From positions 124,001 to 188,000 of the forward strand of contig NZMW01000004.1 in assembly GCA_002694685.1 (NCBI GenBank): a stretch of DNA of 64,000 nucleotides. Direction: 5' to 3'. Shown one piece after another: positions 19,179-28,394 of this stretch. The DNA comes from Balneola sp. (GTDB lineage Bacteria; Bacteroidota; Rhodothermia; Balneolales; Balneolaceae). Numbering within the stretch: the stretch's first letter is position 1; every line of letters begins with the position of its first letter. The notes below the pieces were generated by a model, which worked only from the letters and a program-made list of their open reading frames with translations, ran no database searches and was not told the origin of the DNA. Both the position numbers and the translations under genes were made by a program.

Positions 19179-19766
19179 ATGCAAAAAGTGACTAAACGAA
19201 TTCTATTATTTTTCGTACTGATGGTAATGATATCTACAGCTGCACAAGCACAGTTCGAAGAACCGGTTATTAAAAAGGTAGAAAACACCAAAGAAGCACG
19301 GGCTGAATTTCAGTCCCGATTCGGAGATATTAAATGGACCGGACAAGGTTTTAGGTTTAATGAATTAGATCGTATGCCGGCCATCGAAATCCGAGCAGTA
19401 TTGCAAGGTGCCTATGGCGACCCCACCCAAAAAGTAGAAGACATCATCGAAAAAGATGGATATTTACGGGACGGAAAATCTATACAGTTTGAATATTGGT
19501 TCGTGATAGACGGCGAAATACCAATGATGGTTTTAGATCTGGAAGGTCCGTTTGATAACGGATTGGTGTATGTTGGAGCCAGTCGCTATGTGGATTTAAT
19601 GCCACAGGTTAAACGAACTTTGACAAAAGAACTTAGGGAAACTTCTCCCAAAGAATACGTTGACTATTTTTTCTCACCGGAAAGAGGACAGTGGTATAAA
19701 GTTACTTATGAGGCCGGTGAATACAGAAAAGAAGAAATCAAGAAGCCCTCACATATCAAAACATAA
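19179..19766 (+). CDS. Exported protein of unknown function between lepA and lepB
   Basis: 195 residues with a clear signal peptide (KRILLFFVLMVMISTAAQAQ, cleavage near residue 25). I do not recognise a family. The mature part is mixed alpha/beta and charged, with FEYWFVIDGEIPMMVLDLEG at about 105-125 and a Lys-rich tail. No cysteines, TM helices or catalytic signature. It is tightly placed between lepA (5 bases) and lepB (15 bases), so it is surely co-transcribed with them; a periplasmic role linked to export is only a guess from position. Confidence 0.8.
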   Translation: MQKVTKRILLFFVLMVMISTAAQAQFEEPVIKKVENTKEARAEFQSRFGDIKWTGQGFRFNELDRMPAIEIRAVLQGAYGDPTQKVEDIIEKDGYLRDGKSIQFEYWFVIDGEIPMMVLDLEGPFDNGLVYVGASRYVDLMPQVKRTLTKELRETSPKEYVDYFFSPERGQWYKVTYEAGEYRKEEIKKPSHIKT

Positions 19767-19781
19767 TTAATACCCTCAATC

Positions 19782-20885
19782 TTGGAAGATAATAAGAATC
19801 CCGAAGAGCAAGGACTAAGCTCATACTGGAAGAAGCGTAAGGCTAAAAAGGACGAAGAAAATAAGAAAGCAAAATCATGGCTCCGCGAGTGGATAGATGC
19901 CATTGTTTTTGCGTTTATAGCAGCAGCTATTCTACGAGCATTTCTATTTGGCTCCTATAAAATCCCAACTCCTTCGATGGAGAAAACCCTCATGACCGGA
20001 GACTTGCTTATCGTCTCCAACATTACTTATGGGCCAAGAACCCCGATGGGATTGTGTGTACCATTTCTACAAGGATGGTGTGTTCCCGGCGTACAGTTAC
20101 CGTGGACGCGCTTGCCCGGCTATCGCGATATTGAGCGAAATGACATCTTTGTTTTTAATGTGCCTTGGGAAGTAAAACCTATTTCACAAAAGACGAATTA
20201 TATAAAAAGAGCTGTTGCCATTCCTGGTGATACGATGTCGATTGAAGATAAAATTCTCTATATCAATGGAGAAAAGTCGGTACAACACGAGGGAGTACAA
20301 CGCCATTACGTTTTAAGAATGGCTGAGCGAGTCCGGTTGAGCAATGCGAAAATGGAATCTGTAGGTGGAGAATTAATAGGTTACACCAACCAAGATACCT
20401 ATGTGGTGAATATGTCGGATGAGGTAGCTGCAACGGTAGGCGGTTGGGCTGAAGTTGATACCATGTATCTTAATGTAACACCTGATGGAAGTACAGAGAG
20501 AAATTATGTACAAAGTTCAGGTAGTTTTTCCAGAGGATTTAATAACCCGGACCAGCTTCCTGAAATTGTAGTTCCATTTGAAGGTCAAGAGATCCAGCTC
20601 ACGGATGAAAATTGGTATGTTTACGAAGACATCATTCAACGCTACGAAAAAAATGACCTTCGCAGAGAAAACGGCACAATCTTTATCAACGGTGAAGAGA
20701 CCAACACCTATACCATTCAGCAAGACTACTTTTTTGCAATGGGAGATAACCGCGATAATAGTCAGGATTCCCGATTCTGGGGATTTGTACCAAAAGATCA
20801 CGTGATTGGAAAAGCGGCGATTGTCTGGTTCTCTCTGGACGGATGGGTGCCACGCTTTGAACGGGTGTTTAATCTGATTGACTAA
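19782..20885 (+). CDS. lepB: Signal peptidase I (LepB)
   Basis: Inner-membrane peptidase that removes signal peptides. 367 residues starting at a TTG; no in-frame ATG lies ahead of the conserved region, so the TTG is likely real. One TM helix (about 38-57) is followed by box B with the nucleophile Ser65 in IPTPSMEKTL, the general base Lys142 in NYIKRAVAIPGD, and box E GDNRDNSQDSRFWGFVP. A long insertion (about 160-290) between boxes D and E matches the larger Bacteroidetes versions. Third gene of the lepA operon. Confidence 0.96.
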   Translation: MEDNKNPEEQGLSSYWKKRKAKKDEENKKAKSWLREWIDAIVFAFIAAAILRAFLFGSYKIPTPSMEKTLMTGDLLIVSNITYGPRTPMGLCVPFLQGWCVPGVQLPWTRLPGYRDIERNDIFVFNVPWEVKPISQKTNYIKRAVAIPGDTMSIEDKILYINGEKSVQHEGVQRHYVLRMAERVRLSNAKMESVGGELIGYTNQDTYVVNMSDEVAATVGGWAEVDTMYLNVTPDGSTERNYVQSSGSFSRGFNNPDQLPEIVVPFEGQEIQLTDENWYVYEDIIQRYEKNDLRRENGTIFINGEETNTYTIQQDYFFAMGDNRDNSQDSRFWGFVPKDHVIGKAAIVWFSLDGWVPRFERVFNLID

Positions 20886-21065
20886 CGGTAGGTCAGGTTT
20901 GAATTTTATCCGGCCCCGACACAATTGTTTGGTGTTCTAAACATTATAAATTCATCTCATAGCTTTGAAGTGATATCAAAGCTTACTATAATGAGGTAAA
21001 TGTCTAGGTAACAGAGGCTTAAAACCTATGTTACAAGTGTTTGTTCTTCACCAAATCAAGTTGTC

Positions 21066-22403
21066 ATGGAAAAATCAGCTACCAACTCTAAGCAAGAAGT
21101 TGTTTTAAGCTCAATAAAAAAACTCTTCCTGTATTCAGTTTTTATTCCTCTTTTCTTTTCGTCGTGCGATGAAAAAAGAACGAGTGTTGGCACTTGGACA
21201 GAATTTGAGCCGGTCTATATGACAGAAGAAGAGTTCAAGAATTCAGTGGCAACCGAGAGTCCGCGTGATCTGGAAGAACCCGGTAAAATTTATATTTATC
21301 AGGAATACCTTTTTGTAAATGAAATCAATGAGGGGATTCATATTTTTGATAATACCAATCCTGCAGCACCTGTAAACCTTGGGTTTATTAATATTCCGGC
21401 AAATAAAGACTTAGCTATCAAGGATGAGCTGTTATATGCTGATTCCCACAGCGACCTTTTGGTTTTTGATATTTCAGATGTTCAAAACCCGATATTACTG
21501 CATCGTGAAGAAGAGGTTTATAATATGAGCTCTTTGAATCTTGGTTATCCATATCAGCAAATAGATCCATCAAAGGGAATTGTTGTAGATTGGAAAGAAG
21601 TAAAAATGAAAGAGGTCTGTGATGAGGATTCTCAATGTGGCCCCAGGTGGGGATGGGGTTGGGGAGGTGGTTCCTTTTTCAATACGCTCGGTGTTACCAC
21701 ATCTAATGAGTTTGATGCTGCTGGGGGAGGGAATATAGGAAAGGGTGGTTCTATGGCTCGATTTACCATCTCAGGCGACTTCTTGTACGCAGTAGATAAT
21801 GAAAGCCTCACCTCTTTCGATATTTCAAATCCTGATCCTGTAACAACGGATTCGAAGACTTTAGGCTGGGGAATTGAAACGATTTTCCCTTACGGAGATC
21901 ATCTTTATATAGGTTCTAGAACGGCAATGTATATTTTCGATATTACCACACCGTCAAGTCCTGAAGGTACAGCACAGTATAACCACTTTACCGCTTGTGA
22001 CCCTGTAGTGGTACAAAATGATATTGCTTATGTAACGCTTAGAAGTGGTCAGTTTAATTGTCAACGAAACGTGAATAGATTAGAAGTTATAGATGTAGAA
22101 GACCCTGAAAACCCAACAGAAATGAAGACCTATGAGATGCAAAATCCACATGGATTAGGTATTGATGGGAATTATTTATTTGTAAGTGAAGGGGATAATG
22201 GCATTAAAATTATGGATGCCACAGATCCGCAAAATATAACGGAGATTCGTTTTGTGCAGAATATTAAAAGCTTTGACGTAATTCCTTTTAATAACGTACT
22301 GATGGTGACGGGGAAATCCGGGATTCTTCAGTATGACTATAGCAACATTCAAGACATAAAGCTCCTTTCTACCATACCTGTTGTTAAGGAAGACAACTCG
22401 TAA
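21066..22403 (+). CDS. LVIVD-repeat beta-propeller lipoprotein
   Basis: 445 residues. After a polar start, a hydrophobic stretch ends in the lipobox FFSSC (Cys at about residue 35), so it is a predicted lipoprotein. The body holds repeated units of the LVIVD/beta-propeller type: GIHIFDNTNPAAPVNLG, LLVFDISDVQNPILL, LEVIDVEDPENP, GIKIMDATDPQNI. A Gly/Trp-rich insert (RWGWGWGGGSFF, about residue 195) interrupts the blades. Function unknown; probably a surface scaffold or binding protein. Possibly co-transcribed with the next gene. Confidence 0.85.
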   Translation: MEKSATNSKQEVVLSSIKKLFLYSVFIPLFFSSCDEKRTSVGTWTEFEPVYMTEEEFKNSVATESPRDLEEPGKIYIYQEYLFVNEINEGIHIFDNTNPAAPVNLGFINIPANKDLAIKDELLYADSHSDLLVFDISDVQNPILLHREEEVYNMSSLNLGYPYQQIDPSKGIVVDWKEVKMKEVCDEDSQCGPRWGWGWGGGSFFNTLGVTTSNEFDAAGGGNIGKGGSMARFTISGDFLYAVDNESLTSFDISNPDPVTTDSKTLGWGIETIFPYGDHLYIGSRTAMYIFDITTPSSPEGTAQYNHFTACDPVVVQNDIAYVTLRSGQFNCQRNVNRLEVIDVEDPENPTEMKTYEMQNPHGLGIDGNYLFVSEGDNGIKIMDATDPQNITEIRFVQNIKSFDVIPFNNVLMVTGKSGILQYDYSNIQDIKLLSTIPVVKEDNS

Positions 22404-22440
22404 ATCAAGCTCCATAAATCATAAATAAGAAGTATTGATT

Positions 22441-23181
22441 ATGTCCAAATTTACCTTAAAACAGGTACTTGTTACGCTGTTCATCATTTTGACACCACTC
22501 TTGGCAATAGCACAGTCTGGAAATATGCAGGATGTGATTTACCTAAAAGATGGGACTATGCTTCGCGGATTAATCGTTGAACATGGAGAAGATGGAACGG
22601 TCAAAATTCAAATTATTGGCTACAATACCATTGTAGTGCCAAGAGACAAAATCGACCGAATTGATCGTGAACCTATTCCTGGAACTCAATACTATAAACA
22701 AACCGGGTATTTTAATACCACCTCAATAGCTTTTTCTCCTGGGGAATTAGGCAATGCTTTTCGGTTTGAAATGGTAAACGGATATCAGATTGATCCCAAC
22801 TTTTCAATTGGTATTGGGTTAGGATATGCTTCCTATGATGATGCTCCAATTGACGCCATACCCGCATATATTGATTTGAAATACAAAATTCTAAAATCCA
22901 ACAGTACTCCTTTTGCATACCTGAAAGCAGGTTACAATTTCACGATTAATGAAGAAGTTGATGAGAATAGCAGAAGAGAACCAGTAGATAAACACATCGG
23001 CGGTACAATAGCGAACATTGGCGTTGGACTTCATTTCGATGTAGCACAGAATCTGGCATTCAATTTCACTTTTGGGTATCTAGCCGATAATCTATCCTAT
23101 ACCCAAATGCAGGGATTCCGAAAAATAGAAACCGATCTCAATTACCGAAGAATTATCATTGGTTTCGGGCTTGGTTTTTAG
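22441..23181 (+). CDS. Putative outer-membrane beta-barrel protein
   Basis: I use the ATG at 22441 (246 residues) rather than the upstream TTG. The signal peptide ends LLAIAQ. The first mature segment (DVIYLKDGTMLRGLIVEHG...IIVVPRDKIDRID) looks like a small SH3-like or SMr-type strand unit, followed by about eight amphipathic strands ending in GFGLGF, as in OmpA/OprF-type 8-strand barrels. The C-terminal Phe supports membrane insertion by the BAM complex. Its stop overlaps the convergent stop of the next gene. Confidence 0.75.
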   Translation: MSKFTLKQVLVTLFIILTPLLAIAQSGNMQDVIYLKDGTMLRGLIVEHGEDGTVKIQIIGYNTIVVPRDKIDRIDREPIPGTQYYKQTGYFNTTSIAFSPGELGNAFRFEMVNGYQIDPNFSIGIGLGYASYDDAPIDAIPAYIDLKYKILKSNSTPFAYLKAGYNFTINEEVDENSRREPVDKHIGGTIANIGVGLHFDVAQNLAFNFTFGYLADNLSYTQMQGFRKIETDLNYRRIIIGFGLGF

Positions 23182-23759
23182 AAGGGGACTTTTAAGCCTG
23201 TGCTAAAATGAAAGTAGCCACCATTTTTTGAAAATGGGACTATTGAAGCTTCTGCTGTAAGGATAACTTTGTACTCTACTTCAAATCCAAAGCCAAAGTC
23301 AGGTCCAATTCTTATTTCCGTTCTATCGTATTCGGTTACCCTGACATCGTAAGGAGGCGCATCATTGCGGAAGGTAAAGGTACCTTCGAGGTTTGTTAAA
23401 AAATGGCTTAATCCTGCTTTTCCGTAAAAGTCGCAAAACTTGAATGAGAATAAATGACTCTTTAGAAAAACACCTAAATAAGCTCCACTCTTATCGTATA
23501 CATCCGTATAACCAAAACCAGTTTCCTTAACATCAATTTTGAAATAATAGCTACTGGATACAGTAGTTGAGAACCTATCATTTAGATCTCTTTCAAGAGT
23601 TAGATTAATTCCATTGTAGTTTCGAAAGGATGAAATATTGTGAAAGTTAGCACCAACCGCCCAACCCTTATCTGACTCTTGGGCTTGAGATGGAATAGAA
23701 CTCAAAAGCAGAAAAGCAGCTACTATTGAAGAAATGTATATGGAAGCTTTTTGAAGCAT
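23178..23759 (-). CDS. Putative outer-membrane protein, 8-strand type
   Basis: 193 residues, signal peptide ending IPSQAQ at about residue 27. Alternating-hydrophobicity strands (FSTTVSSSYYFKIDV, YLGVFLKSHLFSFKF, PDFGFGFEVEYKVI) and a terminal FSTGLKVPF suggest a small outer-membrane beta-barrel. It converges with the previous barrel gene, the two stop codons overlapping by 4 bases, so there is no room for a terminator. No known family recognised. Confidence 0.7.
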   Translation of the reverse strand: MLQKASIYISSIVAAFLLLSSIPSQAQESDKGWAVGANFHNISSFRNYNGINLTLERDLNDRFSTTVSSSYYFKIDVKETGFGYTDVYDKSGAYLGVFLKSHLFSFKFCDFYGKAGLSHFLTNLEGTFTFRNDAPPYDVRVTEYDRTEIRIGPDFGFGFEVEYKVILTAEASIVPFSKNGGYFHFSTGLKVPF

Positions 23760-23896
23760 AATGATAGATTAAACATATACCTCAAGATGTGCTAAAAAAG
23801 TAAAGGAATCAACAATTTAGTATGACCTGATAGTGCAAAATTTTAAAAATACTTTCGTGCTTTAGAGATTTCGTGGCAAATAGGAGTAAGCTTGAA

Positions 23897-25009
23897 CTAA
23901 TTCTTAGCCATTGTTTTGCCTTTGGGAGCTCCTTCCCGAATGGCAAGCTGACCACAACCTGCATCAATATCATCTCCGCGGCTTCTGCGAACTGTTGCCC
24001 TGACATCATTTTGAATGAGTGTGCGCATGAAGTCATCAAGTCGTTCTTCACGAGCTCGTTTCAGCTCTACACCAGCTACATTATTGTACATAATGATGTT
24101 CACCTTACTGGGAGCCCACTTCACAATTTTGGCTAAGTTTCGGGCGTCTTCAGGACTATCATTGAAATTATCGAAGAGTAAATATTCATACGTGATCGGT
24201 CGTTCTGTAGCCTTGTAGTAATGCCGTACAGCGTCCTCGAGGCTCTCCAGATTCATCGAACTGTTGATGGGCATAATCTTGTCCCGCTTTTCATCAGTAG
24301 GGGCGTGAAGGGAAATTGCGAGATTGAATTCTTCCTGATCATCCGCCAGTTTCTTGATCTGTTTAGTTAAGCCAACCGTAGAGACCGTTATCCGTTTTGG
24401 AGAAAGCTCAATACTTAAAGGATCAGAAATAATATGGGCTGAATTTACAATCGCTTTATAGTTATGAAGTGGTTCACCCATCCCCATATAAACGATATTG
24501 GTAATTTTCTTTCCGTACTTCTCTTCAGCAAGGTCGTTGATATACTGAACCTGATCTACAATCTCACCATGGGTTAAATTTCTAAACAAGCCCATTTTTC
24601 CGGTGGCGCAAAAAGCACATCCAAATACACAACCTACCTGAGATGAAACACAAACCGTAAGTCGGCGGGCAGCTCCATCCGCAAAGAAGTCAGGGATCAA
24701 AACCGCTTCAACTTTATATTCTTTATCCGGATCATTCAGCTGAAAAAGAAACTTAATGGTTCCGTCTTTACTCTCTTGCTGCTGAACCAGTTTAATCCGG
24801 TTGATGGTGGCGATTTCACGAAGTTTCTCTCTCAAGTCTTTGGAGAGGTTCGTCATCTCTTCAAAATCAGAGGCTCCCTTTTGGTATAACCATTGAAAAA
24901 CCTGGTCGGCACGAAAACTTTGCAGCCCCAGATCTTTACAGAAATGATTGAGTTCCTCTTTAGTAAGAGCTTTAAGGTCGGTTTTTTGGGCGGTTTCAGT
25001 AGTTGTCAT
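23897..25009 (-). CDS. rlmN: Dual-specificity 23S rRNA/tRNA adenine-C2 methyltransferase RlmN
   Basis: Radical-SAM enzyme methylating A2503 of 23S rRNA and A37 of some tRNAs. 370 residues. The 4Fe-4S motif is CVFGCAFCATGKMG (CX3CX2C), the SAM-binding GMGEPLHN follows, and the resolving cysteine that carries the methyl sits in DIDAGCGQL near the C-terminus. The N-terminal accessory HhH-like domain (ELNHFCKDLGLQSFRADQVFQW) is intact. Typical and probably monocistronic. Confidence 0.97.
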   Translation of the reverse strand: MTTTETAQKTDLKALTKEELNHFCKDLGLQSFRADQVFQWLYQKGASDFEEMTNLSKDLREKLREIATINRIKLVQQQESKDGTIKFLFQLNDPDKEYKVEAVLIPDFFADGAARRLTVCVSSQVGCVFGCAFCATGKMGLFRNLTHGEIVDQVQYINDLAEEKYGKKITNIVYMGMGEPLHNYKAIVNSAHIISDPLSIELSPKRITVSTVGLTKQIKKLADDQEEFNLAISLHAPTDEKRDKIMPINSSMNLESLEDAVRHYYKATERPITYEYLLFDNFNDSPEDARNLAKIVKWAPSKVNIIMYNNVAGVELKRAREERLDDFMRTLIQNDVRATVRRSRGDDIDAGCGQLAIREGAPKGKTMAKN

Positions 25010-25064
25010 AGACGATTAAGATACGGATTATTCCTCCGAACATCGACTACAACCCATGGGAGTT

Positions 25065-25577
25065 TTATCTTCCGCCACCGGCTCTACGTCCTCCACTTTT
25101 CCGGCTATCTTTTAGGAAAGTATCCTTCATCAGGGTCTTGAATTTTTGCTGCTGCTCCGGAGACAAAACCTCCTTCATCTCCGACATATGCGAATACAGA
25201 GCTCCTTCAACCTCAATATATCGGCTGGAAAGTTCATTCATTAGAGAATCCCTTTTTGGGCTGTTACTTGCATCATTGCTCATGATAAAATCAAAATAGG
25301 CCCGACGGCTTTGCTCAAGCTGTTTTCTCAAGGAGTCCATTTCCTTAAAATGCGCCTGGCGAAGGGAAGCCATTGATTCTACTTGTGGTTCGGACAGTCC
25401 CAGTTCCTTTTTCATGAATTGGTGAATAGCTGTACGGCTACGATCATCCATGCGGTGTTGTCGCCAGTCAACGCCTCTGGGTTGGTTCATCCATAAGGTA
25501 GTTAGCGTGGCAAGATTAAGGATAATCATTAAGATTAATCCTGTAACCGCCCATCTATACTTTTTTTGTGTATCCAT
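25065..25577 (-). CDS. Membrane-anchored CpxP/CnrX-like periplasmic sensor
   Basis: 170 residues. An N-terminal TM anchor (AVTGLILMIILNLATLTTLW, about 9-28) is followed by a helical periplasmic domain of the Metal_resist/Spy class, with two LTxxQ-like sites (LGLSEPQVESM and VLSPEQQQKF). The tail is basic (SRKSGGRRAGGGR). Its ATG shares a base with the stop of the anti-sigma gene (TAATG), and the sigma gene comes before that, so it is the third gene of a sigma/anti-sigma/sensor operon, like cnrH/cnrY/cnrX. It may sense metal or envelope stress. The signal is unknown. Confidence 0.8.
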   Translation of the reverse strand: MDTQKKYRWAVTGLILMIILNLATLTTLWMNQPRGVDWRQHRMDDRSRTAIHQFMKKELGLSEPQVESMASLRQAHFKEMDSLRKQLEQSRRAYFDFIMSNDASNSPKRDSLMNELSSRYIEVEGALYSHMSEMKEVLSPEQQQKFKTLMKDTFLKDSRKSGGRRAGGGR

Positions 25578-25909
25578 TATTCTGCCTCATAAGTTTCGTA
25601 ATAGTTTAGGTCAAATACCTGATATTCATAAGCAAGCTCTTCGATAACCTCTTCACGGTTGGTGGTGATATTATCATCAGTAAAATTGAATTGTGAAATC
25701 AGGACCATGTTCAAAGCCAATACCAGAAAAACGGCGGCCACAGAAAATTTAAACGCCCATTCCCCTGATTCATCTGACCCCATTTGGCGTTGCTCAAGCT
25801 TAGCAGAAACGCGACTGTAAAAGAAGGCATCGGTGGTGGCAGGTTCAATGCCATCCAGTGCTTCCATGGTTTTTTCAACTTCTTTGTCGATATGCTTTTT
25901 TGTGCTCAT
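25577..25909 (-). CDS. Small one-TM anti-sigma-like protein
   Basis: 110 residues. The cytoplasmic N-terminal half (about 1-50) is acidic and helical with THIS order: KEVEKTMEALDGIEPATTDAF then EQRQMGSDE, typical of short anti-sigma tails. A single TM follows (KFSVAAVFLVLALNMVLI, about 52-70) and a short acidic periplasmic tail. No ZAS-type zinc motif. It starts 4 bases from the ECF sigma stop and overlaps the sensor gene. Assignment as the cognate anti-sigma rests on size, topology and position rather than a sequence motif. Confidence 0.75.
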   Translation of the reverse strand: MSTKKHIDKEVEKTMEALDGIEPATTDAFFYSRVSAKLEQRQMGSDESGEWAFKFSVAAVFLVLALNMVLISQFNFTDDNITTNREEVIEELAYEYQVFDLNYYETYEAE

Positions 25910-25912
25910 TTC

Positions 25913-26536
25913 TTAGTCCAATTCGTTTTGTTGATAATAAGAATGCAGTTGTTTCTTAAGGTTTTCTTTAGCTCGATAAATCAAAGATTCTACTGCCGGT
26001 AATTTTAGCTCCATCACGTCCGCTACTTCCTGATAACTCAGACCTTCTACTTTTTGTAAGGTGAAGGCCACTCGTTGCTTCTCGGTTAGTTTTTCAATTT
26101 CAGCAAATAAAACTTCTGCACGCTGTTTATTTTCAAGCTGAATGCCGGGATGCATATATGCAGATACATCTTCCTGCTCATCCGGTTCAGAAAACACAGA
26201 ACTGATAGCCTTAAAAAATCCAGATCGCTTTTCTCGTTTTTTGTATCGAATGAGTTCCAGCGATTTTGTAACTGCAATCCGGTAGATCCAAGTTGAGAGT
26301 GAAGACTCTCCTCTAAATGTATTAATGGAATCAAAAACCTGAATAAATACTTCCTGCGCTACATCTTCAGCATCCTGTGGACTTCGTAAAAATCCAAGGC
26401 AGGTGTTATAAACCCGATCTTTATGCGTGTTCACCAGCTCTTTAAAAGCTGCCTCGTCTTGCAAAGTAATCCGCTCTATTAATTCAGCTTCTTTGATTAG
26501 AGGTTTTTCTAGAATTTTTGGTTGTGAATTTCTCAT
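25913..26536 (-). CDS. ECF RNA polymerase sigma factor
   Basis: 207 residues. Region 2 (about 30-100) contains FKELVNTHKDRVYNTCLGFL, the QDAEDVAQEVFIQVF motif that binds core polymerase, and FRGESSLSTWIYRIA for -10 recognition. Region 4 (about 140-200) has LTEKQRVAFTLQKVEGLSYQEVA and a helix-turn-helix ending AVESLIYRAKENLKK. A divergent loop rich in acid residues (SEPDEQEDVS) links them. It heads the operon with the anti-sigma and sensor genes. A hairpin terminator stands 26 bases upstream of its start, after the spy-like gene. Confidence 0.94.
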   Translation of the reverse strand: MRNSQPKILEKPLIKEAELIERITLQDEAAFKELVNTHKDRVYNTCLGFLRSPQDAEDVAQEVFIQVFDSINTFRGESSLSTWIYRIAVTKSLELIRYKKREKRSGFFKAISSVFSEPDEQEDVSAYMHPGIQLENKQRAEVLFAEIEKLTEKQRVAFTLQKVEGLSYQEVADVMELKLPAVESLIYRAKENLKKQLHSYYQQNELD

Positions 26537-26561
26537 TCATAATAAGCATCGGGATATTCAT

Positions 26562-26592
26562 ATAAAATGCAGGGACTTTAACGGTCCCTGCA
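26562..26592 (-). terminator. Terminator between the spy-like gene and the sigma gene
   Basis: Minus strand TGCAGGGAC, GTTAAA-type loop, GTCCCTGCA, then TTTTATATG. Sited just after the spy-like stop (26608). It would let most transcripts end before the sigma gene, or act as a partial terminator. Confidence 0.75.
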
Positions 26593-26607
26593 CTTGTGAA
26601 GTCTGAG

Positions 26608-27099
26608 TTACTTTTTGAATCCTTGGCGTAGCCGCGAATTTTGTTTGTTGTGTTGAAATGAGTCAAATTTAATGCGTTGTTCATCGGTGAGTAATTCCCG
26701 TATTTCCTGATGATGACTTACTTGTTCGAGCATCATATCTGCTCTCAGGCCTGCAATGGTTTGGATTGTTTCCTGAACAGCTTGCTCATCATAGTTCTCT
26801 GAAGTTGTAAGTGTTCGTAAGCGAGCCATTTCTTCACGAAGCTGATTTCTCATAGGCAACATTGCTTTCTGTCCATTCAAATGAATCTCTTGCACCTGCT
26901 CTTTTTGTTCGTCGGTAAGGTCTAACCGCTTCATCATTGCAAGATGTTGTTTCCCTTGATTAGGTTGAGCCCGCTGCATTTGCTCTTGCCTGTCGCCTCG
27001 GGGTCGTTCAGCATTATTGGCTCGCTGTTGAGCAGTAGCGCTTATTGCAAAGGCCAAAATAAAGGCTGTTAAAATGGTTGATCTAAATAAAGTTTTCAT
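26608..27099 (-). CDS. Spy/CpxP-like periplasmic chaperone or stress protein
   Basis: 163 residues with a signal peptide ending AISATAQQ. The mature part is all helical with two LTxxQ-type motifs, LDLTDEQKEQVQEIH (about residue 65) and ELLTDEQRIKFD (near the C-terminus), and is rich in Gln, Met and Arg, as in Spy and CpxP. It lies directly upstream of the sigma operon, separated by a terminator, and is a natural candidate for its target gene. No metal-binding cysteines. Related to, but clearly different from, the anchored sensor at 25065. Confidence 0.82.
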   Translation of the reverse strand: MKTLFRSTILTAFILAFAISATAQQRANNAERPRGDRQEQMQRAQPNQGKQHLAMMKRLDLTDEQKEQVQEIHLNGQKAMLPMRNQLREEMARLRTLTTSENYDEQAVQETIQTIAGLRADMMLEQVSHHQEIRELLTDEQRIKFDSFQHNKQNSRLRQGFKK

Positions 27100-27386
27100 G
27101 ATAATTCTCCCTGTAAATGTGAGTGTTCATTTACTTAGATGACAAGGAGTGGGAAAACTTTCGGTGATTTGGAAAAAGATCAATGAGTGATAAGATTTCT
27201 CATCACCGCAATTAGAATGCAGATAAAACAATATTAATCAAGAATCCTGTAAAGAAGTTATGGTAGCAGTACTTTACTATTTAGGGAAAGAAGCATTCCT
27301 TCCAACAAATAGAACGCCAATCTACTTACACCTGTTAGCTAAGTGAATCGCAAAGCAATCAGGAATTAATAAAACGGAGTATTGAA

Positions 27387-28385
27387 ATGAAATATCGATT
27401 TTTGGGACGATCAGGACTTAAAGTATCCGCATTATCTTTTGGATCATGGGTGACTTTTGGTGAGCAGGTTGACACCGACCTTGCTTATAATCAGATGAAA
27501 ACAGCTTACGACGCCGGGGTTAACTTTTTTGACAATGCCGAGGCTTATGAAGCGGGAAAGTCTGAGACGATTATGGGGGAAGTCATCAAAAAAGCAGAAT
27601 GGAAACGATCTGACCTGGTGCTTTCCACCAAGATATTTTGGGGCGGGGAAGGACCAAATGATCAAGGACTTTCGGCCAAGCACATTAAGGAAGGAACAGA
27701 AGCTTCCCTGAAAAGACTACAAACTGATTATGTAGATCTCATTTTTTGTCACCGTCCGGATTTATACACCCCAATTGAAGAAACTGTTTGGGCCATGAGT
27801 CAGGTGATTCAGGAAGGTAAAGCGCTATACTGGGGAACCAGCGAATGGAGTGCGGATCAAATTCGCAAAGCCTATGATTTTGCAAAAGAAAATCACCTCC
27901 GCCCGCCGCTGATGGAGCAACCTGAATACAATATGTTTAAGCGAGACAAAGTAGAACAGGAGTTTTCTTCACTTTATGAAGATATTGGGCTGGGAACTAC
28001 TATTTGGAGTCCTCTTGCCAGTGGACTGCTCACCGGAAAATACAACGATGGTATTCCCGAGGGTTCTCGTCTTGATCTCGAGAAATACAGCTGGCTTCGT
28101 AAAAAGCTCCTTGAAACCGAAGAAGGAAAAGAGAAGCTTAGAAAAGTAGAAAAACTGGCTACTGTTTCAGATGAAATCGGAGTGCCTATGCCTCAACTAG
28201 CATTAGCTTGGTGCCTCAATAATAAGGACGTGAGCACGGTTATTACGGGTGCTTCTTCTGTGGAACAGGTAGAACAGAATATGAAAACGATGGACATTAT
28301 CGATAAAGTTGATGAAGAGGTCATTACCAAAATCGAAGAAATCCTCGACAACAAGCCTAAAAAACCAACTGACTGGAGACGATAA
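27387..28385 (+). CDS. Aldo/keto reductase (KCNAB/YghZ-like)
   Basis: NADPH-dependent reductase of 332 residues, (beta/alpha)8. The catalytic tetrad is visible as Asp49 and Tyr54 (DNAEAY), Lys82 (STKIFWG) and His122 (IFCHRPD). The NADPH-binding C-terminus includes VITGASSVEQVEQNM. The sequence pattern (YRFLGRSGLKVSALSFGSW, WGTSEWSADQI) groups with the potassium-channel beta-subunit and YghZ-like reductases rather than with AKR1-type enzymes. RBS ACGGAG precedes the ATG. The deaminase gene starts 9 bases after its stop, so the two are likely co-transcribed. Substrate unknown. Confidence 0.92.
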   Translation: MKYRFLGRSGLKVSALSFGSWVTFGEQVDTDLAYNQMKTAYDAGVNFFDNAEAYEAGKSETIMGEVIKKAEWKRSDLVLSTKIFWGGEGPNDQGLSAKHIKEGTEASLKRLQTDYVDLIFCHRPDLYTPIEETVWAMSQVIQEGKALYWGTSEWSADQIRKAYDFAKENHLRPPLMEQPEYNMFKRDKVEQEFSSLYEDIGLGTTIWSPLASGLLTGKYNDGIPEGSRLDLEKYSWLRKKLLETEEGKEKLRKVEKLATVSDEIGVPMPQLALAWCLNNKDVSTVITGASSVEQVEQNMKTMDIIDKVDEEVITKIEEILDNKPKKPTDWRR

Positions 28386-28394
28386 TTACAAAAG

